Shown here: piece after piece, positions 33,943-46,054 of the stretch | Layout of the letters: each line of letters opens with the position of its first letter | How positions within the stretch are numbered: position 1 is the stretch's first letter | DNA from: Chaetomium olivaceum | Taxonomy: Eukaryota > Ascomycota > Sordariomycetes > Sordariales > Chaetomiaceae | Reading direction: 5' to 3' | Length of the DNA: 64,000 bases | Assembly (NCBI GenBank): GCA_039881045.1 | Contig: JAYWVB010000001.1 | Span: 930,001-994,000 of the forward strand | Made by a program: the position numbers and the translations under genes | The notes under the pieces: model-generated | What the model was told of the DNA's origin: nothing | Seen by the model: only the letters and a program-made list of their open reading frames with translations | The model's database searches: none

Positions 33943-35365
33943 ATGGCGACCTTCGCACTCACAGAAGGCCTCGCCCACCCTTTTTTCTCCGGGCCCCCCT
34001 CCCACGGCCCGTTCTCGCCGCCATCCGCGGCAACACCAGCGTCGGTCCCGCTGGTGCCAACCACCCCCCGTTGCGGCTGACCCCCGCACCCACATCCGCC
34101 GGCGCGTCCTCGCCAGGGGCCACGCTGGAGGGGCAACGGCCTCGGTGATGGCGGCGGCAGCCACCACCACAGCGGCCCCTACTCGTCTGCCTCGTCGGGG
34201 TCGGTGTCCGTCGTCATCGCGGGCGTCATCCTGGCCGCCATCGTCTTCGGTGCCCTCCCGTGGGCAATCCGTTTCCTCTGGGCCCTCCGCCGCCGGCACC
34301 ATGCGGCGGCCGCACCCCCCACGCCCCCCCACCCGGTGCCGACGCCCATCGACGTCAACGCCCTCTTTGGGTGGGACCCAGAGGCAACCTCCCCCCCTTC
34401 CTCCGCCTCTCCTCCTCCTCCGCCCGTTCCGCCCGCTCCGTCTCCTTGCCTGGGGAGAGGCACCTGGAGCGCGCGCGGCACATGCCGCAGCCCGAGGAGG
34501 GGCTGAACGCGGATGGCGACCCCCCGCCGCCCTACACGCTGCCGCCGCCCTACACCGAGACGGCGGAGGAGGCAGCAGCGGCGGGGTCGGTGGAGGAGGA
34601 GGCGGAGGAGGCAGACGACGAGCGCGTCCGGCAGCGGCGGTTCCCGCGGGCGCCGTCACCACCGGCATACCCGCCCCCCGCGTACCGCCGCGACCGCCGC
34701 GCACACGACCTCCCACCGCCAGCACCGCCAGCACCGCCAGCACCACCGCTCGGGACGCAGGCACAAGACTTCGCGCCGCAGCGCCTGCCATCACCACCAC
34801 GGACACCACCACCAGCACCGCGGCTGCGCCCGATGTCGTCATCGCTGCTGCAGCCGTTGTCTCCGCTGTGGTTGTCGCCAGAGGACGAAGAAGACGAAGC
34901 AGACGACGCAGCCGAGCCGCACGAGTTCCATCACGAAGTGCACCAGCCAGACGAGGCGGACAAACCGACAACCACCACAGCGGTGGTGGGCGAAAGCACA
35001 GGCAAGGCCACGGACCAGGGCCAGGGCACAGGAACGGACAAAGCACCTCGCGGTCGGACCGCGTGCAGGAATTTTGGGTTACCGGTGACACTACTCGGGG
35101 TGGAAGTGGGGGAGCAGAGGAGGGGGAGATGGGAGAGGGGGAGGGGCAGGGGGAGTTGGAGAGAGATGCGAATCCGAGCGACGGGAACATGCGGGGCAGG
35201 CCACGGACACGGACACAGGCAGAGAGACAGACACGGATCCGGACGCGGTCGCGGTCGAGAGGAGCGAGATTGAGGTTGAGTGGGGGGGAAAGAGGGGCCC
35301 GGGTCCCGTCGGAGCGGCGAGCGCGGAGGAGGATGGACGACGGTCACGGGATCAGTGGAGATTGA
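33943..35365 (+). CDS. Probable single-pass membrane protein with PPxY motifs, reading frame broken several times
   Basis: No single frame gives a sensible protein, but pieces in different frames read as one: a Ser/Thr/Pro-rich start from ATG 33943 (MATFALTEGLAHPFFSGPP), a His/Ser/Gly linker, a membrane span at about 34200-34270 (SVVIAGVILAAIVFGALPW) followed by basic RRRHH, a cytoplasmic part VPTPIDVNALFGWDPEA, and then two PPxY motifs (PPPPYTLPPPYTE) at about 34525-34560 with an acidic tail. This ectodomain-TM-PPxY layout is common in filamentous fungi, where PPxY motifs can recruit Rsp5-type ubiquitin ligases. One clear break lies in the C7 run at 34388-34394; others are likely near 34064-34069, 34130-34140 and 35040-35060. 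A 529-codon plus frame and a 491-codon minus frame over the same DNA look like GC-driven shadows. Exon structure and end are uncertain. Confidence 0.45.
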
Positions 35366-35386
35366 ACTTGACGGCGGCGGCGAGGA

Positions 35387-35417
<31 letters not shown>

Positions 35418-36002
35418 TATCGGGAGTGGCAGCCTGGAGGGTTGTTGGGGAGTGAATGGGTGGGTGCCTTGATTGGTGGCAAGGTAAAATGTCCTGGACT
35501 TAAGACTTGGTCGTTGTATTTTGTATTGCTCTAGATTGGGTTCGACGGCCGCTCGTGGTCAATGGATGAAAGTCCTGATGGGTAATAAGATTCCGAATAA
35601 ATGTCAATCTCAGACAGCAAAGGGACAAAAACGACCAATGCGCAGAACTAGAGCAAGCCAGCCAGCAAGCAAGCCTGATTGCCCACGATGACATTCTCCC
35701 AGAAACATCCATCGCATACCATACATACATACAGCCATCCTCCTCAGATCTCTCACCATCCCGAGATAATCCGGGCGTCTGGTCTCTCCTTTTCCGACAA
35801 CAACGTCGCAGTAACGACCCTTCCCTCCCTTAGAGCCAAACAGCAAAAGCAATGCTATGCTTCCCAGAATAACACCCTGCAAGACCCATCTAATGCAGAA
35901 GAAGCCAATTAATGATACCTTACCTTGTATATACCCGCTCCCACTGTCAATATGTCCTCCGCACCAAAGATACTGCCGCCCCCTGCTCCAGTACGAGAGC
36001 TA
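35366..36002. other. Intergenic, convergent 3' ends
   Basis: 640 bp between the PPxY gene and the FG nucleoporin. Apart from the hexanucleotide repeat nothing is seen. Confidence 0.5.
35388..35417. repeat. (CATCGT)5 hexanucleotide repeat
   Basis: Five perfect units at the 3' edge of the PPxY gene region. Confidence 0.9.
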
Positions 36003-39000
36003 TTACTTCTTGTTTGCCACCTTATGTTCCTCCAGAGCCTCCGCAAGAGCCTGCGCCAACACAGGTGTCTTGACCTGGAGCACCCACGTTTCTAATCCCT
36101 TGCCATCGTCCGTCGCGGTCGTCAGCTTGACGGTTTTGGTGTCCGCCTTGTAGGTGAAATTTGGCAGCACGGTCTTGTTGAGCGCGACGTGGCCGCGCGG
36201 TTCAGCACGCAGCAATATCCGCACCGCACCGGTAGACTTGTTCTTGAGGAGGCGCAGGGGCCCGACGCCTTGAGTCTTCCATGTGGGCTGCTTCGCTTTC
36301 TTGGCGTTGGAGCCAGATTCGTCGTCCGACTCGGAGCTCGTGACGAGCTTAACCGCCTTGGCGCGCACTTCATGGACGGCGGACTCGCCCTCCTCGCCCG
36401 GGCCGCCGTCGGTTAGCGAAATTTGCTCCTGTGGTGCGTCATCCCCGTCAGCGTTTGTTCCTTGACCATCTTCAGCATTGGCAGACGGCTCAGGGGTGGT
36501 CGCCGCTGGCGTGGTTGCCAAACTTGAGGCTCCGCCGAACGTAAAAGGGGAATCTGAGCATGATGTATTAATGATAAATTCGCGCGATGGGTCATTGCAC
36601 AACTTACTAGTACCTGTTGAGGTCCCCCCGCCGGGAACTAGGCTATTGCCAAAGATGGGTGTTGCTGAGGGGGGGTTTTGTGAGAACATGGGAGCACTGC
36701 TCGGCTGGGATGCCCCGCCGAAGCTGAACGCTGGCCCCGACGAGGGCCCGCCGAACGAGACAGATTGCTGAGCACTGTTGTCCGACGCTCCGCCAAAGTT
36801 GATGGTGGGGGTATTGCTGGAGCCGGCACCGAAAGTGAAAGAGGTGGACGTGGACGGAGCTTCACCGCTGCCAAAGTTGAAGGACGAAGGCGCCGAGAAA
36901 GTGCCGTCTGACGAGAAAGGGTTCTTGATTGTGTTGTTGTCGGGGGCGCCAGCCCCAAATGTAAACGAGGTACCCCCGTTGGCACCAAAGATGGACCCGT
37001 CCGTTTGCGGTGCGGCGGGCTGCGGTGCAGCGGGCGCCTGGGATGAGCCGAAGCTGAAGATGGGCGCGGACGATGCCGGGGTTGACGCAGGCGGGTTAGC
37101 AAACAAGCCTGCGGGCTTCGTTTCAGGCGCTCCGACAGTAGCACCGAAGATCGGCTTTGATGCGGCCGATCCGGCAGTGGCGCCGAAGAGAGGTTTCGGT
37201 TCGGCGGCGGTGCTGCCAAACAAAGGCTTTGTCTCCTGGGCCGGAGCCGGGGTGGTTGCACCGAACAGGCTATTAGCCTGCGTCGTGGGCGCCGCTGCTA
37301 TACCACTGAAGATGCTCTTCGTCTCCGTGGCAGGGGCCGCCGACGTGCTGGCACCGCCAAACAAGCTCTTCGTCTCGGCGGATTCAGGTGCGGGAGTGGA
37401 CGAAGCAGAACCGAACAGAGAGCTGCTTGATTTAGTTTCGGTAGTCCCAAACGCGGGCTTCTTCGCAGCGGGTTCGTCAGTGTTGGTGGTGGCGGGAGCT
37501 ATGCTCGAACCAAAAAGGTTGTTTGCCGGCTTGCTTGCATTGGCGCCGAAGAGGGAGGCAGTGGGCTTCTCAGTCTCGACCGATTGAGTCTTACCAAACA
37601 GGCCGCCGAACTGAGGCTGAGTAGTCGGTGCCACCTCAGTCTTGTTTTGGCTTCCAAACATGGTTGATGATTGGAATAGGTTGGCTTTGGCGGGTTCAGG
37701 AGCAGTGGCCGCTGGCTGGCCCCCGAACAAAGCGGCAGCAGGTTTCGGGTCTTTAGACTCCTCGCCCTCCTTCTTCTGGCCAAAAACAGGGGCGGCGGAG
37801 CCGAACAGGTTAGCGCCCGTGCTGGTTGACGTGCCAAAACCACCAAAGGCGGGGGTGGCGGCAGCCGGGGCATCTGCGGTCTTTGCTCCGAACGAAGAGA
37901 AAAGGCTCGGCGTGGTGCCATTGACCGCAGCAGACGGGGCAGCGTCGTCAGCCTTCTTCGTCTGGGCTCCAAAGAGGGTCTGAGGAGCCACTTCTTTGGT
38001 GGGCTCGGCAGGCGGGGTGACTTCTGCTTTCTTGCTAGCACCAACCCCGAAGTCAATAGCCGAGGAGCCGGCAGGTTGCTGTGCAGTCGACCCAAAGGCG
38101 GGAGCTGTAGTAGGAGCGAACATGATCGGTGTAGCCGCATTCCAAGTGTTGTTGGCTGGCGCGGCAGCGGGCAGTTCCTTGACAGGGCTTGCGGACCGTT
38201 CCTTTTCGGGCGGCGGAGCAAACAAGCCTCCGTCACTTGGGGACACCTTCCTGATCGGCTGGCCGTCGGTACCCCTCGTAATGCGGTCGAAGATGCTGCG
38301 GCCCTGGGTACTATCCCCGGCCTCCGAGGATGCACTCGACATACCGTTCGTGGTAGGCTTCTTGGTATCGAACAACTGCGGTGTCGACACGCCGCCGCTC
38401 GCCGCTTGCTCGTCGCTCTGGCTGACGTCCTGGGCCTCCGACTCTTCTTCTTCCATCTCAGAGCCGGTATCGCTCTCTTCGTCGGCGCCTTCATTGCCAC
38501 TACCCTTGCTTCCATCGGAAAGATGACCAAAGATGTTGGTAGAGCCAGCGGGTTTGGGCACCGCGCCGAAGACGGAGGTGCCAAGGGAGCCGTTGGGTTG
38601 GGGACCCGTACTCGAGGCAAACAGGCTCTTGCCGGTGGACTTCACGGGTGTGGCGGAAGCCGCCTGGGCATTGTTGGCAATGCTCTCGAACACGGACTTG
38701 GTAGCAGACGGAGGGGCAGCCGGTTTCTGAAGCTTGGCGGGGTGGTTCTCGTCAGGCTCGGAGTCGGCCTTGCGCTTGTTCTTGACCGAGGCATCGGGAG
38801 CGCGGGCACGTTTGTTGGAACCCGAGACCGATGACGCGAGAGTGTTGCTGCTCGGTGTCAGCTCTTCCTCGGCCTTTCTCTTCGGTGTCCCGTTCACCCT
38901 AGGCGATCCGGACTCGTCTTCCGAGTCAGGAATTCCATGCTTCTGCTTCCACTCCTTTTTGACTGCCTCGGACGCCCTGACGGTTTTGAACTCGTACAGG

Positions 39001-39901
39001 CCGTACCGCAGCATGATGAGGCTCCGGCTCTTTTCATATTCCTTGGCGAAGTTGAGGATGTTGATCTTCCAGTCCTTCTTGGTAAACACGTCGTCCGCAG
39101 CATATTTCAGCCGCCGCAGGTCAAGGATGCAAAAGAACTGGCGCCTCTGGTGCTCATCCAGGTCAGGCGGGCAGTAGTGTGCTAGGAATTCGTCGGCATA
39201 AACCGAGCCGGACCTGTTCGGGTCGTCGGGCACCTCGCTCGCGAGCATCTCGCCGGTGAGATGGCGCGGCGGGGACGGAATCCTCATCTTGAACAGTTCG
39301 GTAGATGTAGTGTTTGCAAGGATGCGGCCATTGACATCGGCGGTCGAGCCACGGGGCGGCTTTCCCGGCGTGTTGGGTGGGAAACTTTGGTTTAGCGTGC
39401 TGGCGGCGGGCACCCGAGGGAGAATGTCTGCATGTTGGGCCGCGAATACAGCGCCGAGGAGCGGAAGAGGTTTCGAGGGGTCGAGGTGACGCCAGAGAAA
39501 CTGGTTGATTTCGGGACGACGTTGCTGGACGGCGCATGCGACATGACGGATGCCGACATGACCGGCGGTCGCTTGTTCGGGTTGTCGCCCGGCATCCGCT
39601 TAACCACCATGCTGGACGGCCGGTGCGCGATATCCGACGCAGAGATGCTCTGGGATAATTTGCTTGATGGGCCTTGAGGCCGACCGATGATCCTGCGCGA
39701 TGCGATTTGCGACTCGCTAGCGCGCTTCATCGGGCTGTGCGGCGCGGACGCGCTGTTGTTGAATTCGCGCTGCGCGGTTGCGGGCGCGGCGGGCTTGGGG
39801 GACGCATCGGTATTCATATCCCGGTCGTCTGCGGGAACGGAAGGGCTGCGAAAGAGCCCGGTGAAACCGAAGATGCTTCGCTTCTTGGATGGCTGATCCA
39901 T
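36003..39901 (-). CDS. FG-repeat nucleoporin with C-terminal Ran-binding domain (Nup2/Nup61/Nup50-like), one frameshift
   Basis: Minus-strand gene from ATG 39901 with one 54-bp intron (36554-36607; GTAAGT, CAG) and a stop at 36003. After one base is restored it encodes about 1,281 aa. The N-terminus (MDQPSKKRSIFGFTGLFRSP) is basic-amphipathic and could bind the nuclear envelope. Conserved helical segments follow at about 190-300 (EFLAHYCPPDLDEHQRRQFF, DVFTKKDWKINILNFAKEY). The centre, about 400-1,080, carries dozens of FG dipeptides, mainly xFG and SLFG types. The last 100 residues are a Ran-binding domain (GVGPLRLLKNKSTGAVRILL, LPNFTYKADTKTV). These features place it in the nuclear basket, where Nup2-type proteins help release cargo from importin alpha. 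The break is at 39413-39415: a GGG run appears one base short. The intron is a multiple of three without a stop. Confidence 0.88.
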
Positions 39902-41753
39902 GATGTCGTTTCTCGAGGGGAGCTAGGCTCGCGTGGGAGATGACGACAGGTGGAGATGCGAGGATATGCGTTTTCGGTTTAGAATATGAATGAAATGAAA
40001 ACGATCGCAGCCATATGCATCCGTCCTCGAGTTTGGCGCGTCGCTCGTCGCGTCGATCGGGATGGACGGTGGCTGTCCAGGCCGAGAACGAGGTTAAAGG
40101 GGGATGTGCGCGGTTGGTCTGAGAGCCTCGGCGTGGAAACCCGACAAGACGCGCCGAACAATGGAAATGATGGGGAAATGAACAAGAGACTCGATGATGA
40201 GGATGAAAGTGGCAATTGAGGTTGCCACAAAGTGACGCCGTGTCTCCTGTCAAGGCAGGTGGCTGATGAAAGACGCCGCACCAAGTGAATGGTGTGTGTG
40301 TTGTGGAGGAGCAGGCCTCGAGCAGCGCTCAGCTTGGGAGGCCAGAAAAAATTGAATGAGGTGCCCTTGGAAAACGCGGGCAGCTCAAACCCTGCTTCTG
40401 AGGCGCGTGCACAGGCCACCTACCCCGATCAAAATGTGGAGTCGGCTCGGGGCGGACACCTCAGGCACCATCGTCCAATGGGCGGCAGAATTCAGGCGGC
40501 GGGTCTTGCCGAAAGCCAAAGTCAACCACAAACTGCAGCCGCAACCGGGCTTCATTCTCAGACAGCCAATTGCGCCTGCCGTCTTTGGCACCCATCCATA
40601 TCCGTTCGGCCAAGGTTCTGGAAGTACCATAGTACCTATGTACCGCTACATGTACGAATACAGAAACCCGAAGTTGAACCCGATGCCAATACGGCCGCAT
40701 GACCAACCAAGGCACACCACCTCCAAAAATGGTCGCCTGTACATGAGGCGGCGCAGGATTATCCCTTAAACAGGGTGAAGTGCCTGCCCGTGGGGTCGAA
40801 AGCCAACCGAACCGTTTGCTGCACGAAAAATACACGTTGGTTGCAGAAACGGGCGAGTGACTGCGTATTGAAACAGAATACTTCCGTAAACCGCCGGTGA
40901 TACGAGGATCATGGAACATCAGGCTGGAACACCCGACGACGTCATAATAGTGCTATGAAGTGTAAACAGAGCGCCAAAGCCTCGTTCCCCCCACCTTATA
41001 CCCCACCATTGAAACGGTAAATTCGATTCACCTCTCTGCTCTTCTGTCCATGATTCCATTATCCGATGTATTTTTACTCAATCCATGGGTCAGTAATCTG
41101 CTGAGGACCCCCAACAACAAACAAAGGTACGAGGGCGCCCTCAGGAAGACACTGGGACGAGTTGGCTTTGAAATCCGCACCCACTTTACGACCGACCTGC
41201 GACCATGTCTTAGCCGATATCTTGAGGATTATGCATCTAGTCGTGATCTCTTTGGGGTTGAGACGGGGCAGAATTGAGACTGAAGAGAGCCTGACCGGCC
41301 AACCACGCTCAGAAACCGCCGTCAAATGGCGTCACAACTAAACCCCTAAGGTACGCTATCACGAGACAAATGTTAGTCGGATGATAGTCTTCGCCGGCCG
41401 CGTATGTAGTATTCTGCCGTTTGTAGAAAGCCGGTCGTTGGGCATCTCTGGTCTGTCCTGAATCCTCCGGCGCCGTGGTCAGTAAGGAGTAGTAGGTGTC
41501 CAGAGAAGGTAACACGGTCTACAAAGCCTCCCTCAGTCTCCAATCCCTCTACAGGAAGCAGATATCGGCATAGGTTTTAGCATTAACCAGCCGCCAGCAG
41601 GTTATAGCCACATTGCGATAGGATGAGATACTTCAAACAGCAATATGATTTGCGCCTCTCACGGGGTATTGTCTCGAAAGGAGACAGAAATGGTATTATA
41701 CAAGAGAACCGTCATCCAACATCATTAAGTCTCTGTCGCCGAAATCTCTCCGT
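39902..41753. other. Gene-free interval
   Basis: 1.85 kb containing the FG nucleoporin promoter and the 3' UTR of the SCP2 gene. Chance-like open frames only. Confidence 0.5.
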
Positions 41754-42299
41754 TTAAAGCTTGGCCTTGGTCTGGGCCTTCTTGAGAATAGGGTCGAGCT
41801 TGGTGGCCTTCATGACGTCACCCTTGATCTTGAGCTTGCCAGACATGAACAGCCGTTGGGCGTTGGCCTTGCCGGCGACGAGGGAGCCAAAGTCGGCCTC
41901 GGAGAGGGAGAGGGTGACTGTAGCAGAACGTGTCAGCAAGGCTTGTTGTTATGGATCTTTCGGAACGTGTGTAAACGCACCAGTCGGCTTCTCGCCAACA
42001 CCCGTGCCGACGGCGCCCTTGTTCTTGAGGTCGATATGCCAGCTCTGGGTCTCGCCGGAGGCGTTCTTGAGGGTGAAGGCAAAAACGGCGTTGCCCTGCT
42101 TCATCGCATCCTTGCGGTCGGCCTCGCTGGCGTTCAGGGCATTGTTGATCTCGTCAAAAGCCGCGGAGGAAGGGAACTTGTCTAGTTTTGATGTCAGCTC
42201 TCAAAATTCGGGTTGGGAAAAGGGCAGTTCGGGCAGGCTGTGGCCAGCAAGCGCGTGGAATGGCGAGGAGCGTTAAAACTCACCGTTCTTGAGAGACAT
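41754..42299 (-). CDS. SCP2: Peroxisomal SCP2-domain sterol/lipid carrier protein
   Basis: Three exons, 42299-42284, 42181-41981 and 41917-41754, encode 126 aa. The whole protein is one SCP2 domain: MSLKNDKFPSSAAFDEINNAL, then FAFTLKNASGETQSWHIDLK, then TLSLSEADFGSLVAGKANAQ and LFMSGKLKIKGDVMKATKLD. It ends in AKL, a good type-1 peroxisomal targeting signal. Free-standing SCP2 proteins of this size bind acyl-CoAs and other lipids and are found in peroxisomes of fungi. The first exon has only five codons plus one base, so the start depends on accepting the intron at 42182-42283. Its GTGAGT donor and TAG acceptor are good, and MSLK is a sensible start. Confidence 0.93.
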
Positions 42300-43056
42300 T
42301 GTGGCGGTGAAATTGGGTTCGGGAACGATGGGTGTGGGCGTAGCGTTGGAAAGGGGAATTACTGCTGAGCTGGATATATTGAAATGTTAGGCGAAAAAGT
42401 GAAGATAGCGTAAAGGGGAGTCGTGGGGCAGGGTCCAAGTTTATAATGCAGGAGCGGAAGAGGATGCAGGCATTGGCCGTTCCGTCCGAAAGCGATGACG
42501 CTACAAACAGTTGCATGTGAATTGGACCTCGGCGCATTCCTCGCGGTCGCAGGGCAGCCCAATGAAACAAGGCGCCATGTGCAGCCGAGAGGTGGGGCGT
42601 GGGTCAGCAGCGATGCCCTGCTGTGCGTGCCGTGCCACGCCTGCCACTGCCTGCTTGCTCAATGCTCACCCAGTCACCCCCACATTCGTTGGGGAAATCT
42701 CCCGAGTTTCCTCCCCACAATCATTCAACTGGAGAGATTCCATTGACTGCGATTTCAGCGTGTCGATCGACGCTGAAACCGTGGGGTTTTGATTTTTACG
42801 GGGCAGTGCCGACTCGACCGGCAACAACCCGACCCGCGGCTCCTCGATCGGACACGCGCCGTGAATGTGAAGGACAACTTCGATTGCCGAAAGAACGCCA
42901 CGGTGCGATTGTGGCAAGCTGCACAGGACACTCATTCTCGGGTCTGAGTTGTGGTTTTGAGAATAACGGCGATGGTGTAATATTCTAGGGTATCTAGTGT
43001 GTAAACTCTCAAATACCTCTACATGTAAAACTGACGCCCAGTGATGCAGTCGGCTC
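42300..43056. other. Intergenic upstream of SCP2 and downstream of GH55
   Basis: 760 bp; promoter of SCP2 expected. No gene supportable. Confidence 0.5.
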
Positions 43057-45719
43057 TCATCCGAACAACAGCAAGCCAGACAAAAATCCGAGGATCGTCA
43101 CCATCAACCCTAACCCCGACATCAGAGGTCTTGCCCCTGAATCATCACTCTTATCCTCATCTCTGTCCTCACCACCACCATCTGCGTTCCTTAAGTACGC
43201 AGCCATCACCGCTCCCCAGCTACCACGGTGGTTCTTCAATGACGTGACAATCACACTCTCATCCCCCTCCGAACCATCCCCAGCATCAACCACCAGGTTC
43301 TCGGTCGACTTACTGCTCGCCGAGAACCACCACATCCCCTTCGCTCCTTTCACATACGCCATATTCGTTTGACATATGCCCCCCGTAAGCCCACACTGCG
43401 GGTCACTCCATAACCCATCCGTCATCCCACCATAAAAGCTCCACAACGCCGACCCATGGATCACCACATCCCTCGCCCCATCAACATACAACCCCCAAGC
43501 CCGCCGACACATATCATCCACCTCCTCACACCCCTCAAACCCCGGATCCCCAAACCTCCCATCCACCTCCCACGGCTCCGGCGCCCTCAGCGGCGTGCCC
43601 CTCCCCTGCCAATACGGACTCTCCGTCTGGTGCTGCCCCATATACACACCCCCCGTCGCCCCACGCAAGGCATACTGATACAGGACACAATGCTCAAACG
43701 ACGTGCCGACCAACCACGCCGGGCCGGCCTTACTCTCCACGAGCACCCCGCGCCCGACCGCAATATTCTGCGGCGGCTCCGACACCCCTTTATCCCCATC
43801 CAATCTATGATCAGCCACCCACCCCCACACATCCTCCAGGTACGCCGGCCCCGCCGTGCTAGCGAGGTGCAGCAGCGTGTGCGCCGCGCGACAGCCGCTT
43901 GGATCGCGCGCCCCGCAGGCTGTGCTGACGAGCGTGTCGGCCGCCCCGCCCACGCGGAACACGCTGTTCCAGATGCCCACGTCGCCCGGCCGGTCGCCGG
44001 CGGTGTTGATCTGCGTGAGGATGGCGCCCGGCAAGGGGTGGGAGACGGTCACGAGGAGGTCGGTGAGCTGGGTGACGCCGCGGTCGCCGGGGTGGCCGAG
44101 GCGCAGGATGGGCTGTGGATTGGACGGGTCGGTGAAGTGGGGACCGGTGCCGGAGATGGTGCTGAAGACTTCGCCGGTGAGGCGGGTGTTGGGCGGGATG
44201 TGGATGGTGGTGGTGGTCAGGTAGGTGCCTTGGGGGAAGAAGATGATTTTGTTGGTGCAGGAAGCGGCGTGCTTGAGGAGGATGGCGTTGATGGAGGGGC
44301 CGTCGTCGTGGGAATCTGGGTTGGTTGAGGGTGGGGTTAGGGAAAAGGGTTGGTTAAGTTTGGGCTGGGAGGGGATGAGGGACGGTGGCTTACTGTCGCC
44401 GTATACGGGGTGCTCGGGGTCTTCGGTTATGCTGACGACTTGGCTGATGTCGTAGGTCTCGTACTGGGGTAAGGGTGCGGTAAAGTATTTTCCGTCTACC
44501 AAGAGGCTTGCTGGTCGGCTGATAGGGTAGGTTTTGCTGAACTGGTAACCATCGGGGTTGCTGGGGCAAATTAGCTTCCCATGCGTCGCGGTTTGGTCCA
44601 GATCATACTCACGTATTCCCCATTACCCAGACTTGGCCGGCAGGTACTGCGCCCTCTCGCAACGTCGAGCCAGTCGAGGACACCACGGCCACCGCGTCGG
44701 TGACGGCAAAGTTGTCCAGGACCAGCGAGCCCTCGCCGTTCCCGCTCACATAGGCACTCACGCCAGCGGTGCACCGCGAGACAGACGAGTCAACAATGGA
44801 CAGCGCACCGCTGCTATTAGCTGCGGCCATATCAACGCCATAGTTGCAGTTCGTAAAGCTGCACCCCTGGATGGTCGAAACAAACGACCGCTGGATGAAA
44901 ATGCCGACGTTGCAGCCGTCAAACTTGAGCCCTTTCAGCATGTACTGCTGGTTCGCAAGCAAAATCCCAATGGCGCCGCCCGTAAAGGAGCAGTCCGAGA
45001 TGATCTTACCGGAGCCGCCCTCGTCCATGGTGATGCCGACGTGGCCGGAGGACGGCGTCATCTTGATGTGGATGTTTGTGAGACTGCAACCCTGCGAGAC
45101 AGACCACTCGATGGCTCTGGCCGGCACTTCCCTAGGCACTCGCGTCGTGTCGATGTTGAAGTTGCGCACGGCCATGTAGAAGTTCTTGGTGGAACCACCC
45201 TCGCCCTGGTGTTCATCATAGCCGTGGATGACAGGGTGTGACCCGAGAGCTGGGTCGGCGATGAGTGTGGGCAGGTTCAGGGGGTCGCCTATCAGAAAGG
45301 TGCTGACCAGCATCTGGATGGGTTTCCTGATCATATATGTGCCAGGGGGGACATAGACGTATGCAGGCATGGTGGTGACAGTGTTTCCCGTCCGGTTCCA
45401 GGCTACGTTGGGTTTAGTCTTGTCTTTCGTTCATCCAACCTCTTCACCTACCGTTTATGGCACGGTTGAAGGCATCTGACGAGTCCTCTTTTCCGGAGCT
45501 ATCTGCGCCATGCTGAACCACTGTGCGATAGTACTCGAAAGCCGGGTCAGCGGCAAAAGGGGTTGTTCCATTGTGGCCTATCTGAGCCCGCCACCAAGTT
45601 TTGGGGTTCCCAGGCGATGTTCCTTTACACGACTGTCTTTCATGTATCGAAGGTCCCTCTGGTTGTTGGGCAATGACAAAAGCGGCTATAAAGACCGTGG
45701 ATGCCAGTTGAACCCTCAT
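43057..45719 (-). CDS. GH55 exo-beta-1,3-glucanase, secreted, probably GPI-anchored
   Basis: Four exons, 45719-45452, 45402-44613, 44560-44394 and 44315-43057, encode 827 aa. I chose ATG 45719, giving the signal peptide MRVQLASTVFIAAFVIAQ; upstream there is only a TTG. The protein has two pectate-lyase-like beta-helix halves typical of GH55. The first includes WWRAQIGHNGTTPF, YVYVPPGTYMIRKPIQMLVS and GHVGITMDEGGSGKI. The second starts VYGDNSHDDGPSINAILL and includes IIFFPQGTYLTTTTIHIPP and WGLYVDGARDVVIHGSALWSF. The enzyme releases glucose or short products from beta-1,3-glucan, for wall turnover or feeding. The C-terminus (SGLGLMVTILGFLSGLLLFG) is a GPI-type signal, suggesting retention at the surface rather than free secretion. 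Intron 3 (78 bp) is in frame without a stop; removing it restores the D-G-x-S/T-D-D-type start of the second helix. Confidence 0.92.
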
Positions 45720-46054
45720 TGGAGGAGCACTTGAGCCTTGCGAGAGGAGCAACAACGCGGTTATGAAGGACAACAAATCCAGCAGTGTCAAGACAAAACT
45801 AAGGCCAGGCTAATAAAGGGGGAAATAGCAGACTATTTACCACCACTCAGTGCCAGGAGACAAGGCAACAGCGCATACGATGTCAGTGCATCCAACGTTC
45901 ACATCTTAAATGAATAGGCAGCGGAAGAGCTCGTGGATGTAACCACACCCCCCGCAGTCGGATTTCGGAGTGTGCAACAACGCTCTTCAAGCGGCCGCCC
46001 CATTTGTCTGTAAGCTTGCACCAGCCAGCCAATTCGCCCGTTCATTTTGATCCC
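45720..46054. other. Divergent promoter between GH55 and orphan gene
   Basis: 335 bp separating two divergently transcribed starts. No other feature seen. Confidence 0.5.

Noticed and set aside
33715..35190. 491-codon minus-strand frame
   Set aside because: Arg/Pro/Ala-rich composition expected from GC-rich DNA, with no motif; the plus strand encodes the membrane span and PPxY motifs.
36778..39177. Several 150-270-codon plus-strand frames opposite the FG nucleoporin
   Set aside because: They mirror the repetitive FG coding sequence and lack independent features.
39979..40419. 146-codon minus-strand frame upstream of the FG nucleoporin
   Set aside because: Ser/Arg-rich chance-like sequence in the expected promoter and 5' UTR.
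45720..45791. 24-residue N-terminal extension of the GH55 enzyme
   Set aside because: It would need a TTG start, and the ATG at 45719 already gives a normal signal peptide.
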